Assembly (NCBI GenBank): GCA_019722365.1
Contig: JADFUC010001455.1
Location: 496,001 to 560,000 of the forward strand
DNA length: 64,000 nucleotides
Reading direction: 5' to 3'
DNA from: Lithospermum erythrorhizon
Taxonomy: Eukaryota; Streptophyta; Magnoliopsida; Boraginales; Boraginaceae
Translations under genes and position numbers: made by a program
Part shown: one piece after another, positions 11,343 through 23,683 of the stretch
Position numbering within the stretch: position 1 is the stretch's first letter
Layout of the letters: the number at the start of each line of letters is the position of its first letter
The notes under the pieces: model-generated
Database searches by the model: none
What the model saw: the letters and a program-made list of their open reading frames with translations, nothing else
What the model was told of the DNA's origin: nothing

Positions 11343-12234
11343 TCACTTGAGATCATACGTTTGGCCAAATCTTTTGGGTTCATAGGGGTTAGTTTTCGAG
11401 CCCTTTACTACCCATATAGCATTGACACCTTTTATTACTTTCTTTTGGGTAGGGCATTCAAATTTCATGTGACTATTTAAACCACAATAAAAACATGTAA
11501 TACACTTAGGCTTGTGTGGTAGACAATCATGACATTTATGTGTTTTGTATGCGGAGTATATGCATATCGTCATTAAACCGCATGTACTACAATCACAAAT
11601 AACGTAACTCTCGAATATATCATCATGATTTAAATGAGTTGAATTATTTTGTACTAAATCGTGTGAATAATCATTATCATTGGCAGATAGCATGCTATTG
11701 TAAAAAAAACCTTATCGTGATGATTTTGTATAAGCGCAATCAATTAAAACATTATCTATGTAGGTCAAATCAAAATTCAAGCACTTTAAAGTATATTCTT
11801 CATCGTAGCATTTTCTATTAAAATCATCATATGAAAATATTTTCTCATACTCATGAAACTGCCACACTCCAAAGTTCTCCTTTTCGTTTGAAATATTTTC
11901 TCTTGAAATAAAGGAATGACGTATGATATTAAAGAATTTTTATAAAAATTAAGCTCATGTGACATCTCATCAAGTATCATTAAAGATGAATTATTAGTCA
12001 TACAAAGAATATATTTAAATCATCGATCGATTTATTGTTTAATTCTTTGAAATGAGTAAGAGAAGAAATCATATATTCGAAGTCAATTATTGGTATCACT
12101 TCCTCTTCCTCTACAATTTCAAGCATATTGGATGAGGTAGATTCTCCATATTCCCGTTTCAAGAAATTCCATAAATCTTTAGCTCGATTGCATTTGGGGA
12201 CTCTCGCTCTCATACCCTCATCAAAGGCGCTCAT
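11343..12234 (-). pseudogene. Copia-type retrotransposon gag remnant
   Basis: Two gag segments are read on the minus strand, separated by frame breaks. The first (12234-11998) contains RAKDLWNFLKREYGE and a helical SLTHFKELNNKSIDDL stretch, typical of the plant Copia gag/UBN2 domain. The second (11693-11343) contains a CCHC zinc knuckle, CFYCGLNSHMKFEC, that binds RNA in virus-like particles. Protease, integrase and reverse transcriptase are absent, so the element is truncated just after gag. A primer-binding-site-like sequence and LTR end lie upstream at 12472-12493, which confirms the minus orientation. Confidence 0.75.
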
Positions 12235-12471
12235 GATCTAATTTTTGGCTTTTCATCCTATCAGCTTCCTTCCCGACATGCTTGGCTTTAGGCATTCCTT
12301 GTTCCACTAGTCTTGTGCTTGTAAGAATGTTTCCATTCTACACTTCCAATCAACAAAGTTAAACGCACAAAACATAGGAGCAATATTATAATCAAAACCT
12401 AAAGCAAATAAATCACACATGGTTGTCATCATATTCAAGCATCAACTATAATGAGGCGTTAGATCAATGCA

Positions 12472-12490
12472 GGCATCTGCCTCGATACCA
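12472..12490 (-). other. Retrotransposon primer-binding site
   Basis: On the minus strand this reads TGGTATCGAGGCAGATGCC, close to the TGGTATCAGAGC site complementary to initiator tRNA-Met used by many plant LTR elements. It sits 2 nt inside the LTR end at 12493 and upstream of the gag fragment, in the expected order. Confidence 0.6.
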
Positions 12491-12492
12491 TT

Positions 12493-14700
12493 TGTTAGAC
12501 TATATAATAACCTAAGAGGGGGGTGAATTAGGTTATAGCGGAATTATACAAAAAATGTGGATTTATAAAGTTATTAAGTTCAATTATCCCAATTGATCTA
12601 GTTTGGCAATATGTGTGTGCTCACAAAGTATACATAGTCCAATTAAATAGTCCTACACAAATATGATCATGCAAGAGATTAACAATTGCTTATTTAATTT
12701 GTTATGAAAAATATTTAACTCTTGACTTTATACAATCAAGTATTTAAACACGCTTTAGTCAATTTAGCCAATTCTTTATCGAAAGAAGCAATAGTCCTCA
12801 ATCGCATACGAACAATTTACACAACTATGAAAAATATTTCCAAATCGATTTAGACTTTTATGAAATCACACCATTATGCTGGATTAATAAACACAAAATA
12901 TCAATTATCAATTTAACTACAATAATGATATAGATTGAAATAAGTAAATAGTGCAGTAGATGTAGAAGATAATAACGTCAGAATGAAGCCTTCGCCAAAC
13001 CTACTGGCCGAATCTCTTGGCTTTTCAACCTCGGGATTTGAAAGCAACTGCATATATTATCCTCGAGCTCGAACGCCAAGTGGAGTACAAGCAAGCAACT
13101 CAATATACACCTTCTAGCTATCACCACTAGGAATCCATTACAATCGAAGTTCGCCTGGGCAAGAAACCACCTACTGTGAACTCGTATAACCTTTTCTCAA
13201 ATAAATTTTTTACTAAAATCCGTTTAATAGGCATCTTTTAATTTTCGATTGAAACGTATTAGCGACGATTACTAAAATGAAATTGAAGTAATCCTATTCA
13301 AACATTTGTAATCATTGGCATACGCAGTATATACCTTCCAAATTTGAATATTGTTATGTTTAGCAATCGATCTAAAATATATAATTTCTTTGTAGCATAA
13401 TAATCTGACAATCCAATGACATGTTACATACATTATATCAAAATCCAAAAGACACCAATATCACTAGTCAAACACATTTTATAAGGCAAATTCATGAGCT
13501 GCTACTCTGTAAGATCTCTTTCATTTTTAAAATATTTAAAAGCATGTGTTCAGAAAGAGTAATGGGATAATGATAGCTCGGGATTAACGGCATTTTGAAT
13601 CCATTTAAGAAAACGCCATCACATCACAATGATTAAAGGTAAAGAACTACCGACATAAAATTTCATAGTTTCAATCATATAAGCCAAAATACTAAAAAAA
13701 GTTCTTACCGGCTCTGATATCAATAGTTCCTTGTGTACCACCTCCCCACCGCTTATCTTTAAGGATCTTATGACCCGCTATGTCTAGCAAGCATTTAATC
13801 GGCTCCTTTACCCCTACCCGCTTTTCCATGATGAGTAGCCTTACAATTTATACAAGCTGACGCTATTTTCACTTCGCCTCCAATAAAATATTTCCAAATC
13901 CATGAAGTTTTTTTTCCTTTCATTAGTAGTATCCGTAGCACTGTGATTGAGAGTTAATAAATGGTCAGTTCGGCCCATACTTTGATTATCATCCTATAAA
14001 TTAACATAATCATTGTATACATGTATATACTAAGACTCAGTACTTTGAACATTTTTACCAAGATTACGCTTTTGATGCCATTAATTTAAGAACAAATATC
14101 ACAATTTATAAAAAATTGGTAGATAATACCTAACCTAGATGGAAAGCAACGGCATTTGTAGATCAGAATGAATAAGCCCACGCCGAGATCAATCTCGCAC
14201 TTCAATATAATTCTTCAATATAAGATTTCGGTGATCAAGTTGCTATCGCTTCGAGTTTGCTTACAAATGACGGAATAAGTGAAACGGGCGGGGCGTGATT
14301 GCCCCTTTATGTATCTTCCATTGTTTTTTGACTTTCTATAGTATATCAAACGTGGTACCGCTTTAATCAAAATGCATTCACGCTTAGCATGAAAGAGCCG
14401 CTATATTGCTGGGTAATTAAACGCCGTACCGCTAATACTGCACGGTACCACGCTTAGTACAAAAGAAATTTCAAGAGATAAGCCGTTGGGAATAAACGTG
14501 GTACCGCTTTGGATCGCATTTCCGCACTACGCTTATTCACAAGTAGCCGTTATTACATTATGTGACGCATAAACTAGCCGCCGTTTATCAGGAAACGCGC
14601 ACTGCTTTGAAAACAACGCATTAATGCTATCGTAAAATGGTCAAAAAACACTATTAATTTATTATTATAAGTGACAACGGCATCATTTAGAGATTAAATC
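12493..14700 (-). mobile_element. 5' LTR of the truncated Copia element (outer end uncertain)
   Basis: The inner LTR end is clear: in plus orientation it begins TGTTAGACTATATAATAACC then an AGAGGGGGGTGAATTA block widely seen in plant Copia LTRs. I could not place the outer end or a target-site duplication, so the right boundary is a guess based on where the character of the sequence changes. The stretch has no open reading frame of note and contains repeated GGTACCGCTTT and CGGTACCACGCTTA words at 14350-14510. No matching 3' LTR is present in the window. Confidence 0.45.
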
Positions 14701-15898
14701 TGCATTGTTGGGCGCCTAATGCCTCTTTTTAAAAGCGTCTCGAATCGAATAAAATTTTAAGATTCTTAACGGTAGGGCCGGCTCGCTAAGGGGCCTTTGG
14801 GCCTGTCGGACTTGTTGCTCGGTCCGCCCGGTTCGTTCATTAGAGGGGCGGGGCCTGGTTCGTTAGTGACGCTTTAATACTGGCATTGGTTTTTTATTCA
14901 AGCCAAGCAGGTGATCTCTTAAGTCATTAGTTTGTGACTGTTAAGTACTGCTACTTCCCAACTTTAACTTCGATTTCGGTTGGTCGTCTAATTTTAATTA
15001 AGTGTAATTTTTATTTGTTGTACAATATTTGTTGGAAAATATTAAAATATAATATTTTCAACATATGTAACTATTAATATTATAATTATGATTCAAATCA
15101 AAATTATGTATTGGTCAATTAATAGTTGCGACTGCAAAGATTTTTAATTTTGACCATTGAAAGTATTCAAGAATTGAAGTACAGTGATTGTCCTTTTGAG
15201 TAATGATTTTGAAGGGCAATATTTATTTATTAATTTAGTTACGGTCAGAATGAGGTTGCAAAAATTGTTGGGTTTTGTTCAGCTTATTTTATGAACTACC
15301 CAAATTTGCGAGCACTAGAATTGAGATTTAAGAGTATTTATGAATGCTCTACCTCTTTTTATGAATGCTAGTTTGATTCTCTAGCGTGTACAAAACCGAT
15401 GCTGATCCTAGAATTTGCGAGCACTAGAATTGAGTCTAACAATGTTTTCTTGTCAGTTTGATTCTCTAGCGTGTACAACACCAACATGCCTCTACCTCTA
15501 ACGGTTCTCCCGCCCAAGAGGTAGAATGTAGCTGGATGATGAAATTTACCCTGATAACTCGGAACAGCAAACATTATCTGCTACTACTTCACAATGTATA
15601 AAGGTTTCGCGAGTAGCTTTTAATAAACCATTTTGATAAAAATGTGTAATCTTGTTATCTTAAGCGTAATCTTAAGCTCACTGTCGTGGCATGCTTCTAA
15701 TTTTACTACTTTTCACCATATAGGTTCTTTTGCTTATATGCTTCAAGGTTTTCGCAATGGCCTTTGAAAGAAATAGTTTTTTTTTGTTTCTTTTCGAATC
15801 ATTTTTTTCTCTGACTTGCTAAAAGTTTTGTGACAATGTTGTAGTTTCTGTTAACAACGAGTGCGCTAAACTTTCTGCATTGTTCTTTTGCAGAGACA
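14701..15898. other. Spacer and probable 5' region of NRPB8
   Basis: A GC-rich patch at about 14768-14860 (GGGCCGGCTCGC and CGGTCCGCCCGG words) is followed by AT-rich DNA. Two offset direct duplications lie at 15304-15481. A splice-acceptor-like TTTTGCAG ends at 15893, five bases before the NRPB8 start codon, so a 5' UTR intron probably occupies part of this stretch. Confidence 0.45.
15304..15481. repeat. Interleaved local duplications upstream of NRPB8
   Basis: ATTTGCGAGCACTAGAATTG occurs at 15304 and again at 15413 (109 bp apart). GTTTGATTCTCTAGCGTGTA occurs at 15371 and 15456 (85 bp apart). The unequal spacing shows that one copy suffered an internal deletion after duplication. Confidence 0.75.
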
Positions 15899-18328
15899 AT
15901 GGTTGAAAAGCTATTTGAAGACATATTTCATGTTGACCAATTAGACCCAGATGGCAGGAAGTTTGATAAAGGTTAGGATTCAGAGAGTTTGTTCTATGGT
16001 AGATATGAATAAAGTTAAATTTAATTTTTAGTCGTTTTGGTCTTCTTCCACATAGGATTGATAGTTAGTAATTTCCTTTTGTACTCTCTGCACAGTAACT
16101 CGGATTGAGGCTCGGAGTGATCAGTTTGACATGCTGATGCACTTAGATATTAATAATGAGATTTATCCTATGCGCGTTGGAGATAAATTTACAATGGCAT
16201 TAGCTCCGACTTTGAACTTGGATGGAACACCAGACAGCGGTTACTATACTCCAGTGTTTACCTGTATTTCTGTTTCAACTATTACTTAAATTTTCTTTTG
16301 AGATCATGATTAACTGCATTCTAGAGATGAATGTTTACTTTGTGCTAAGTCATATTCATACTGATATTTGTTATGATTTATTGACTCTATTTTGTCAAAC
16401 TAACAGTTTTAGGTGTGTAATACTTCAAAACCATCCCTTCTTTATCTCATTATAACCAAAAGTATAGGCAGAGTGCTGTAATGTAAGATGTCTCTGATTC
16501 ATGATTCTACTTGTAGCTATGGGGAAGTTGAAGAAATATGTGTTTGTGCAGAAGCTGCCAACAATAAGATAACATTAACATTTCCTATATGTTCTATTCC
16601 TTCTCCTTTTCTCGAATGGGAAAATAATTCCTAGATTAAAAATTATTAGATTGCTGGTTTCTTTGTAATTTTGATTGTGTGATGATGGAAGGTGTTGGTA
16701 CTAATGTTTGAGGCACTTTTAGCTTCATTTTCATTGAATTGTACTTGTTTGATTTTACACATTTATGTCTTTATCTTCGGTGGATATTGTTTTTATTTAA
16801 ATTACTGCCATCAATTTCAGTTTTAATCATTAATGGGTACTTCTTGTGCCCCTTTGTTTCACGGAAGTCTTATCTTTCATGTCTACAACAACGAAAACAG
16901 AATGCCCCATTGCCCGCTTATTCCTGAGAGTGAATCATTCTATTTGATTTTAAACTTTTCTATCTCTGTTTTGTTTCGAATCATTGAACAATTACATAAT
17001 TTAGGGGAAATGACGAACTGAAAATTGAAATAATGTGATCCTCAGAGGAGATCTGTCATGCTTCCAATGAGATCCTAAGAAAATATATTGAATAATTTGT
17101 TCTTTTCTAATATCAACTTCATTTTTGCGTGTCAATTTTTACCCGTAAGTAATATTATCATATGACATCGATTGCAGGGTGCCCGTAGATCTCTAGCAGA
17201 AGATTATGATTATGTCATGCATGGAAGCTGTACAGGGTCTCGGAAGATATTAAATCTATGCCCGTGAAAACGTAAGTCTATTCTGTAAATTCTGTACTTT
17301 TGGGAAGTGATCAGAAAACTTTATTGTGCAATTGTTGGCAAATAATAAGAATTATGTTCAACATATTCTCCCTTCATGATTACCTTGTGTGCTTGCCTGG
17401 AAATTTATGAGTACGCAAAGATCATGAACACTCCTCTGATGCCACTTGTAATTTGTAATTTGGTCTAGGAGTTACCACGTTTTTTGTTGGAAATTTATTC
17501 TAGGAGAAATGGCATATTTTCAGTTCTCTTTAGAAGTCTAATTGAATTGCTACATGATATCCATATACGATGATGTCTTTGAGACAAACATTTAGCTCAC
17601 TGGTCGGGTATAGTTCTGCAATCTTGGCTTCATCCACTCCGATTCTTCAATTTTATTTTGGCTTTATTTTTTTTATTTATGGCTTGCTTTGTGTAACTTG
17701 GTCTGTCCCTTTGAAAGCAAAAGTTTATGTTGTCAATTCTGTACTTTTATCAAGCAAAAAACTTGAATATTTGATTTTGTGGATAATGATGTACGCGAAT
17801 GTAGTCAGATGACAATATATTCACGGTGCATGATTTCATTGTCTAAATTTGCATTGTCAGGAGAATTTACGATTATGCACAGACCCTGACTCTCGTCTTA
17901 TGTCACATGTAAATATGATGATGTCTTTAGTCAGATGACAATATATTCACAGTGCATGATTTCCTTATCGAAATTTGGAGTGTCGGGATAGCTTACGAGT
18001 ATGCACAGATCTTGACTTTCTATTTGATATCATATGTAAATAATATGATGTCTCTAATCAAACATATATCTCAGTGTAGTGCATAGATTTCTGGAACACT
18101 ACTAGATACACCAATCTACTTTGGAACTCTCTGAACTTCTGATTAATGGCTTGTTTTGATACATATATCAACTGAAACATCTTCACATTCATATTTGTAT
18201 CCGTCATTCATTGCAGAGATTTATACGTCTCATTTGGAGGACTACTGATGATGCTGAAGGGGGATCGCTCTGTTGCTGCTAAATTTGAGCTAGACCAGAA
18301 GTTGTTCATTCTAATAAGGAAGGTTTAA
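15899..18328 (+). CDS. NRPB8: DNA-directed RNA polymerases II, IV and V subunit 8 (with apparent 1-nt deletion)
   Basis: RPB8 is a small OB-fold subunit shared by nuclear RNA polymerases. Exons: 15899-15971, 16096-16253, 17178-17271 and 18217-18328 (stop TAA 18326-18328). The product would be 145 residues, about the family length. Recognisable segments: [48 protein letters not shown] and [16 protein letters not shown]. Exon 3 appears to lack one base at 17225-17227: the codons after His-Gly should give a Lys-Leu-Tyr but read GGAAGCTG, so the frame slips and hits TGA at 17265-17267. With one base restored, all junction phases fit. This looks like a sequencing or assembly indel in a short A run, or a fresh pseudogene. 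The start ATG follows a likely 5' UTR intron acceptor. Confidence 0.87.
17802..18053. repeat. Tandem duplication, period 126 bp, NRPB8 intron 3
   Basis: Two copies start TAGTCAGATGACAATATATTC at 17802 and 17928. They share the blocks ATGCACAGA and CATGTAAATA and diverge by scattered substitutions, so the duplication is older than the one at 5527. Confidence 0.75.
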
Positions 18329-21300
18329 GAATTAGTAGTTTGTTTCATTTGGAAAATGTCATCTCCACTTTGGCTCAAAGTTTAGTAAACCTTGATTTCT
18401 CAATCTTACCCCTGTTGCATGTGGTCCATGTGTTGTATCCAAATATAGGCCTGTGGAGGGTGTTTTGAGCCTCGTATCAAGATTTCACTAAGGATGTGTT
18501 TTAGGAGTCCAAGTGTCATGTTAAAAAAATTGGTGTAGTTTATTTTCGTATGGACTATGCCATGACCCTCAATGCTTAGTTTGGTTTGCTTTAATTTTGT
18601 TTATTCCATAATAGTCGACACCAACACAAATATCCCTCACCTAGTACCCCCTAAGATAAAAAACGAAGAAGAAAGAATAGATACCAAAGTGACACTGGAG
18701 AGAATTGAACCCATAACCAATTGAATGCTTGCTTTTGAAGTTTGAAACGGAGTTTAATTGAAAATGGTAGTAAAGGTGTAATGGACAATTGAGTGACTTA
18801 TTGGATTGTATGCCATTTAGAAAATAAATGAGTGGAATGAAAAGAGACATGCAAAAGTCCCGAAAGAAATGGGTTTCTTCTACATTTTTCACATTTGCTA
18901 TAAAATCACTGAAAAATAATGCTGCGCGACAAATTTGTTTGGATTGGTGTCCTTCCTTTAACATTTTCGCCATCACCTAAACCTATTTGTTTTCACTTCT
19001 CCGGTGGTGGCCTGCCTATAGTTTATTTTCCGCCATTTGCCTTCCATGATTTTTGTCACCAGACAAAAGACCCCAAATAACATTGATAAATAAAAGATCA
19101 ATAATTAGTATATATAAGCTTTAATTCTTTCCCTCCACTTTACATTGTCTACGACTTTCTTTTGCTTGATTGTCCCTCTAATTTATTAGTTTTTTGACAT
19201 TTCTCAAGATGGAGGAAACAAGAAAGATTCCAAGGTGCTCCTCGTCCCCATCACCATCCTTATTCCTATTATCCTCATCACTGCCTGATTCCGAAACAAA
19301 AGACATGCAAATGTTAGAGCATGCACCTCCATTTTGGAGAAGCGTGGGCAAAAAAAAGTTGTCCAAATAGTTATCCTTTAATAATGAGAGACCTCGAGAC
19401 ATTGCATGGGAAAAACGACGTCGTCAAAAGATCCATCAAGAGAAGAAGAAGAATAAGAGTGTGGATTTGACAGATGAAGACCTAAATGGAATTGAAAAGC
19501 CAGATAAAAGTTTCAGTTGCTTCAGTTTAGTTAAGAGGGACAAAGGTTATGCAACACATTACCTGCTTTGGACCTTTATTTTGCAGTCAACCGTCATTAT
19601 TTTTCAACATTCGGGCCCCTGCTTCTCACACCTATAGCCTGATTCACTATTGTCAAGACGCTACTGAGATGTGTCATTTCATTGAACTCCTAAGTGTGAG
19701 AATCACAACACACAATTTATGAAGATTTGTAGTCCATGATTTATTTGATCAATTTAAATATCGATCTTTATTTTCATTTGAACAATTTAATAATCTATCT
19801 TGTTTTTATTTAATTCAGCTATTCAAATGAAAACTAGATAAATTATTTTTTATTTGAACTATTTATTTGAAATTAGTCATCTCTTGCAAGAAGTTAGTCT
19901 ATGAAATATGAAAGAGATAATTGCCGATTCGGGTCCTCAACAGTTACATCGTCATAGACAATCCCCAAAGTGTCTCAACTGTCGCAATACGGCTCCTCAA
20001 AAGTTGTCAATCGTCATGCAGCATTTTCATTCCCCAAAACACAATCTTTTAAATCGCAAGATTTAAGACTTCAGGACCATACCTGAACATCATACCACTT
20101 CGTGTGTGGACTAATCTACAAACAATATAGCTATTTTGACTAAAGCTTAACCACGTCCCATGACTAAATCCGTAATTAATCAAATATAAAATAAAATGAG
20201 CATCACAGATTCTATAATGACATCCTCGCTGCCTCTCAGTATTTGATTGCACTAATATATATATAATGCTAGCGCTATGTGGCCTTTTATATAATATATA
20301 TATAGTTTTATAAGGAATTAGTTTTTTCTAATTTGAAAGAAATAAATCATGTGGTCAGAGTAATTGTCTATCTGTAAATATGCCGAGGGTAGTACGCCGG
20401 CCCCAATAGCCCTTAATTATAGAGTTTTTTTTTTCTATCATATTTTTTTTTTAAACTCTGTAGTATACCCATCATTAACTCCTTTAATAAGATTTTAAAT
20501 TATTTCATGAAGAGTAAGTATATTTTATTCGGATCTCATTAACTGTAATATATATCTTATAATATGTATGAGACGATCCTCAAATGTGTTGGAAGACATA
20601 AAAATGAGGCATCAGCACAAGCTGTGGCATGTCTTGTCAAGTAGCCTACCGACCAACCGATAAAATTAGATTGTACGAGCATTTGCTTAAACCGCCTACC
20701 GACCTGTCCAAACTCGATCCGAATAATCGATCCGGTCCGATCCAAATGTCGATCCGGGATCCAAAACGGATCCGACCAGCAACCCAAACCGGATCCAACT
20801 GTTATTTTTTTCTATTTTCTGGATGGTATTAGGTTTAACTCATTTTTAATTGTTAAATGTGCTTTAATTAGTTTTATTTTCGATTTTGTATTAGGTTTAA
20901 TCTATTTTTTCTCCATTTCGCATTGTTAAATATGTTTTAATTAGTGTATTTTCAGCTTGATAAGAAGCTGATGCATATCCTGAACTTGCCGAGTAATACC
21001 CACCGGACTGGTGCTCGATAAACCGGTAACCGGACCGGTTTAGACCGGTTCCGGCCCGATTCAATTTTTGGCCCGACCGGGTTTCAGTCCTGGTTTTGAT
21101 TGCTGACCAAACTGTGAATCGTCCGGCTTTGATTGTCAAAATCGTCCGAACCGACCTAGAATAAAGACTAAAGCAAGCAGTCAAAGGTTAAATCATGATG
21201 CGAAAGAAGAAAAGTACGGGGGTCATGAATTACGTAAAGACAAAACGCTGCCTCTATACTTTAGTCCTGGGACTAAATAGAGCGTTGTAGATAAAATAAT

Positions 21301-21875
21301 TTCATTTTAATATAAATATAGCCATTTAACATTTTGTCTCTTATGTTATAAATGCAATGTAGTCTTTTTCACGTATGCTTTAAGATAATATACTATTTTA
21401 TCACATGATTTTAAAGTTGAAAATTACGTCTACAGGCCCTGACAAGAAAAAAGTTTCATACTAACTGTCCAAACAAGCATTTAATAAGATTATTTAACTA
21501 CATAAAATTATATAATAATTTGCCTGGCTTTACCAATAATAAAAGATTTTCTAGAGAATCACAACCATTCTAATTTGGACACATGGTCCATGTCTATGTC
21601 TCAAATTAGAAGGTGAAATCACTAGTACGTACAGTACTTTGTTTGTTCACTCTTTCAATCAAATCAAGTTTCTGCAAATTGCAATACTCATTGTGTGGTT
21701 GGTCTTGACTCTTGAGGTGAATCAATTTCTTGCTTTCTTGAGGCCGGGTGAAATTTTGCCACGACATGATATTACTATGATGTGGGGTATTGATTAATTG
21801 TTGAGGAATTTACGCAAACTTTGTGTGGTAAATGAATCATGATCTTGCACCACATGATTAGACTTTGGAAGAACC
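18329..21875. other. Transposon-derived spacer
   Basis: No gene is supported. Bases 19178-19560 hold acidic and lysine-rich short frames on both strands, with no domain I recognise. Bases 20640-20800 and 20990-21150 are rich in GATCCG, CCGGTT and ACCGG words, unlike the AT-rich surroundings, and look like decayed transposon ends. The rest is AT-rich. Confidence 0.45.
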
Positions 21876-22011
21876 TTGTACTGTAAATAGCATCGAATAG
21901 TCTAGTGGTTAGGAGGCCTTTCAGTGACTTAAAGATTCTAGGTTCAATTCTCATTGTAAGGGTGCGGTGGATGAATTTTTTTTAAAAAAAAAAATCTTTG
22001 TACTGTAAATA
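21876..22011 (+). mobile_element. tRNA-derived SINE with perfect 14-bp target duplication
   Basis: The body (about 21890-21997) carries a pol III A box in TAGTCTAGTGGTTAGGAG and a B box in GGTTCAATTCTC, about 25 bases apart, and ends in a T-run and A-run tail. It is bounded by identical copies of TTGTACTGTAAATA (21876-21889 and 21998-22011). Internal promoter, A-rich end and long target duplication together are diagnostic of a SINE. The perfect flanks suggest a fairly recent insertion. Confidence 0.8.
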
Positions 22012-22573
22012 ATTCAATAATTCTAACCATGTATTTTCTGCAATTCCATTCACATTGTAACTTAATTGGAGGAGATATTTACTCCCACATAACTTGTTTT
22101 GTAATTACATGAAAGATTGAGTCCTACATAAGTTATAGACTCATATGGTTGGATCCAGGGTGTTCGAAATACTTTTATGTCAAAATAAAGTTAAATTCAA
22201 AGTTATTAGAACTATTATAGTTACATTTGTTGTCGATTAAGTTTGAATAATGATGCAACAATGTTAAGAAGTTGTTACATCATCGATTTGGGACATTAAT
22301 TTCTAGCTTTCTTAAATAGCTTACAAGTTACAAGAAAATGGTTTGCTGATTGCTGATTGAACCTTGCTCCTGTAATTACTAAGTGGCACATGAGCCTTTT
22401 CTTAGTGGGAAAAATTATCCCCGCAAATTTTCTTGCTTGGAAAATAAGAATGATCCAGAACTTAGGACTTAGGACTTGGGAGTATTAATGAAGCTCAATA
22501 ATATTCCTTACGCTTCTTTAAAAAATGTATAATCGTTCGTATAAAAATATTTTATTAAGAAATTATAAAAAAA

Positions 22574-22657
22574 ATTACATTGAAATTGTAAAAATCTATA
22601 TCGGAAATGTAAAAAGCTACATTAGAAATGTAAAAATATATATTAAAATTATAAACA
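22574..22657. repeat. Four imperfect 21-bp tandem units
   Basis: Consecutive units follow the pattern TACATTxGAAATGTAAAAAxx, for example TACATTAGAAATGTAAAAATA. Each unit is itself a weak palindrome (ACATT..AATGT), so the array can fold into serial short hairpins. AT-rich, non-coding. Confidence 0.65.
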
Positions 22658-23580
22658 ATCAACTATTATAAAAAAAAAATCAATACGATCATGATTTCAA
22701 GAGTGAGTGATGTCTTCATATCACATTTTAAAAATATGGTTCTTTTCTTTGGCGCCACATGTTTGGATGATTAGATCTTTATATAATTACCAAAATTTGA
22801 GAAGGGGCAATCTAATATTTTTGAAGAGTTAATCGCTGTGAATTCGCTTTCAACAGTGACGTGACTGGTAAACGACGCAAATAAATTGATTTTAATTTTG
22901 GCTCAAAATCGAAACCAACCGATCCATACACACCCTTGGTGGTGCATCTGTCAATATGAAATCGTTACATCTAACACGTGGTGGGAATTTTAGCCTTTGA
23001 TAGTTTGATTCCTGATGAGAAACATTCAATTTAATTCCATGGTAGGAAGTTGATTTGGCGGATAATATATGGCAATGAATTACTTTTATGTAGTGTTTTC
23101 TCCGATCTATTTTAATTGACTTTTTAATATATCGAGATAAATTTTTAATATTCAAGTACTCTTTAATTATATTATCAAAAAATTTAAAAAAATTAATATT
23201 ATAAAGAGTTTTAAAAGATTTAATCTAATTATATATAAATTTTATATTTTTTAAAATAAAAAATAATTAATAATTAATTGTCAAAATTTAATTTTAAAAA
23301 ATCAAATCACAATTAAAGTTTTAATTTATGAAAAGATTTTTTATATTTGATTAAAATCATACTTAATTAGCTTATAGCCTTATACACACTTCTAAGTTCT
23401 TCATCAACAATCTTTTCCATACCTCTTAAATTTTACTCCGTATTCATCATCAACAATCTCATACGTGCCTCATAATTCATTTCCACGTTTTTTGAGTAGA
23501 AAGGGTTAAGATTAAGCATAGTGGCGTGTATAATTTTTTTTCTAGTCCATTTTATCTTTATTATTACGCACTTGTTCTCT

Positions 23581-23589
23581 TTATATATC
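23581..23589 (+). promoter_or_regulatory. TATA-box candidate of the BBX32-like gene
   Basis: TTATATATC lies about 100 bp before the start codon, leaving room for a 5' UTR of roughly 65-70 bases. Placement is by position and sequence only. Confidence 0.4.
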
Positions 23590-23683
23590 CTCCACAACAA
23601 CTTGCTTGTATATTATTCTCACTACATTTTATTCTTGAACCAAAACTAAAATCTTGGGTTGTTAAAACACTTGATTTTTCGAT

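Larger units (their letters stand above)
22012..23683. other. AT-rich spacer and BBX32-like promoter
   Basis: No coding region supported. A 4 x 21-bp repeat (22574-22657) is listed separately. The last few hundred bases should be the promoter and 5' UTR of the B-box gene; a TATA-like TTATATATC lies at 23581-23589 and a TACTCCGTA motif at 23434. Confidence 0.5.

Noticed and set aside
12493..15439. Taking the LTR out to the CTAACA at 15434-15439
   Set aside because: It would match the inner TGTTAG end, but it would span the duplicated block at 15304-15481 and no target duplication is visible, so the outer end is left open.
19178..19402. Minus-strand frame with an acidic segment, 74 codons
   Set aside because: No recognisable domain, no supporting splice structure, and it lies in transposon-like DNA.
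20557..21184. Frames rich in Arg, Asp, Pro and Gly
   Set aside because: They arise from repeated GATCCG and CCGGTT words and are low-complexity, not protein-like.
21890..21975. A tRNA gene
   Set aside because: A and B boxes are present but the acceptor and anticodon stems do not pair, and the unit has an A-rich tail and target duplications; it is a SINE.
22574..22657. CRISPR-like array
   Set aside because: Four head-to-tail 21-bp units with no spacers, in a plant nuclear genome.
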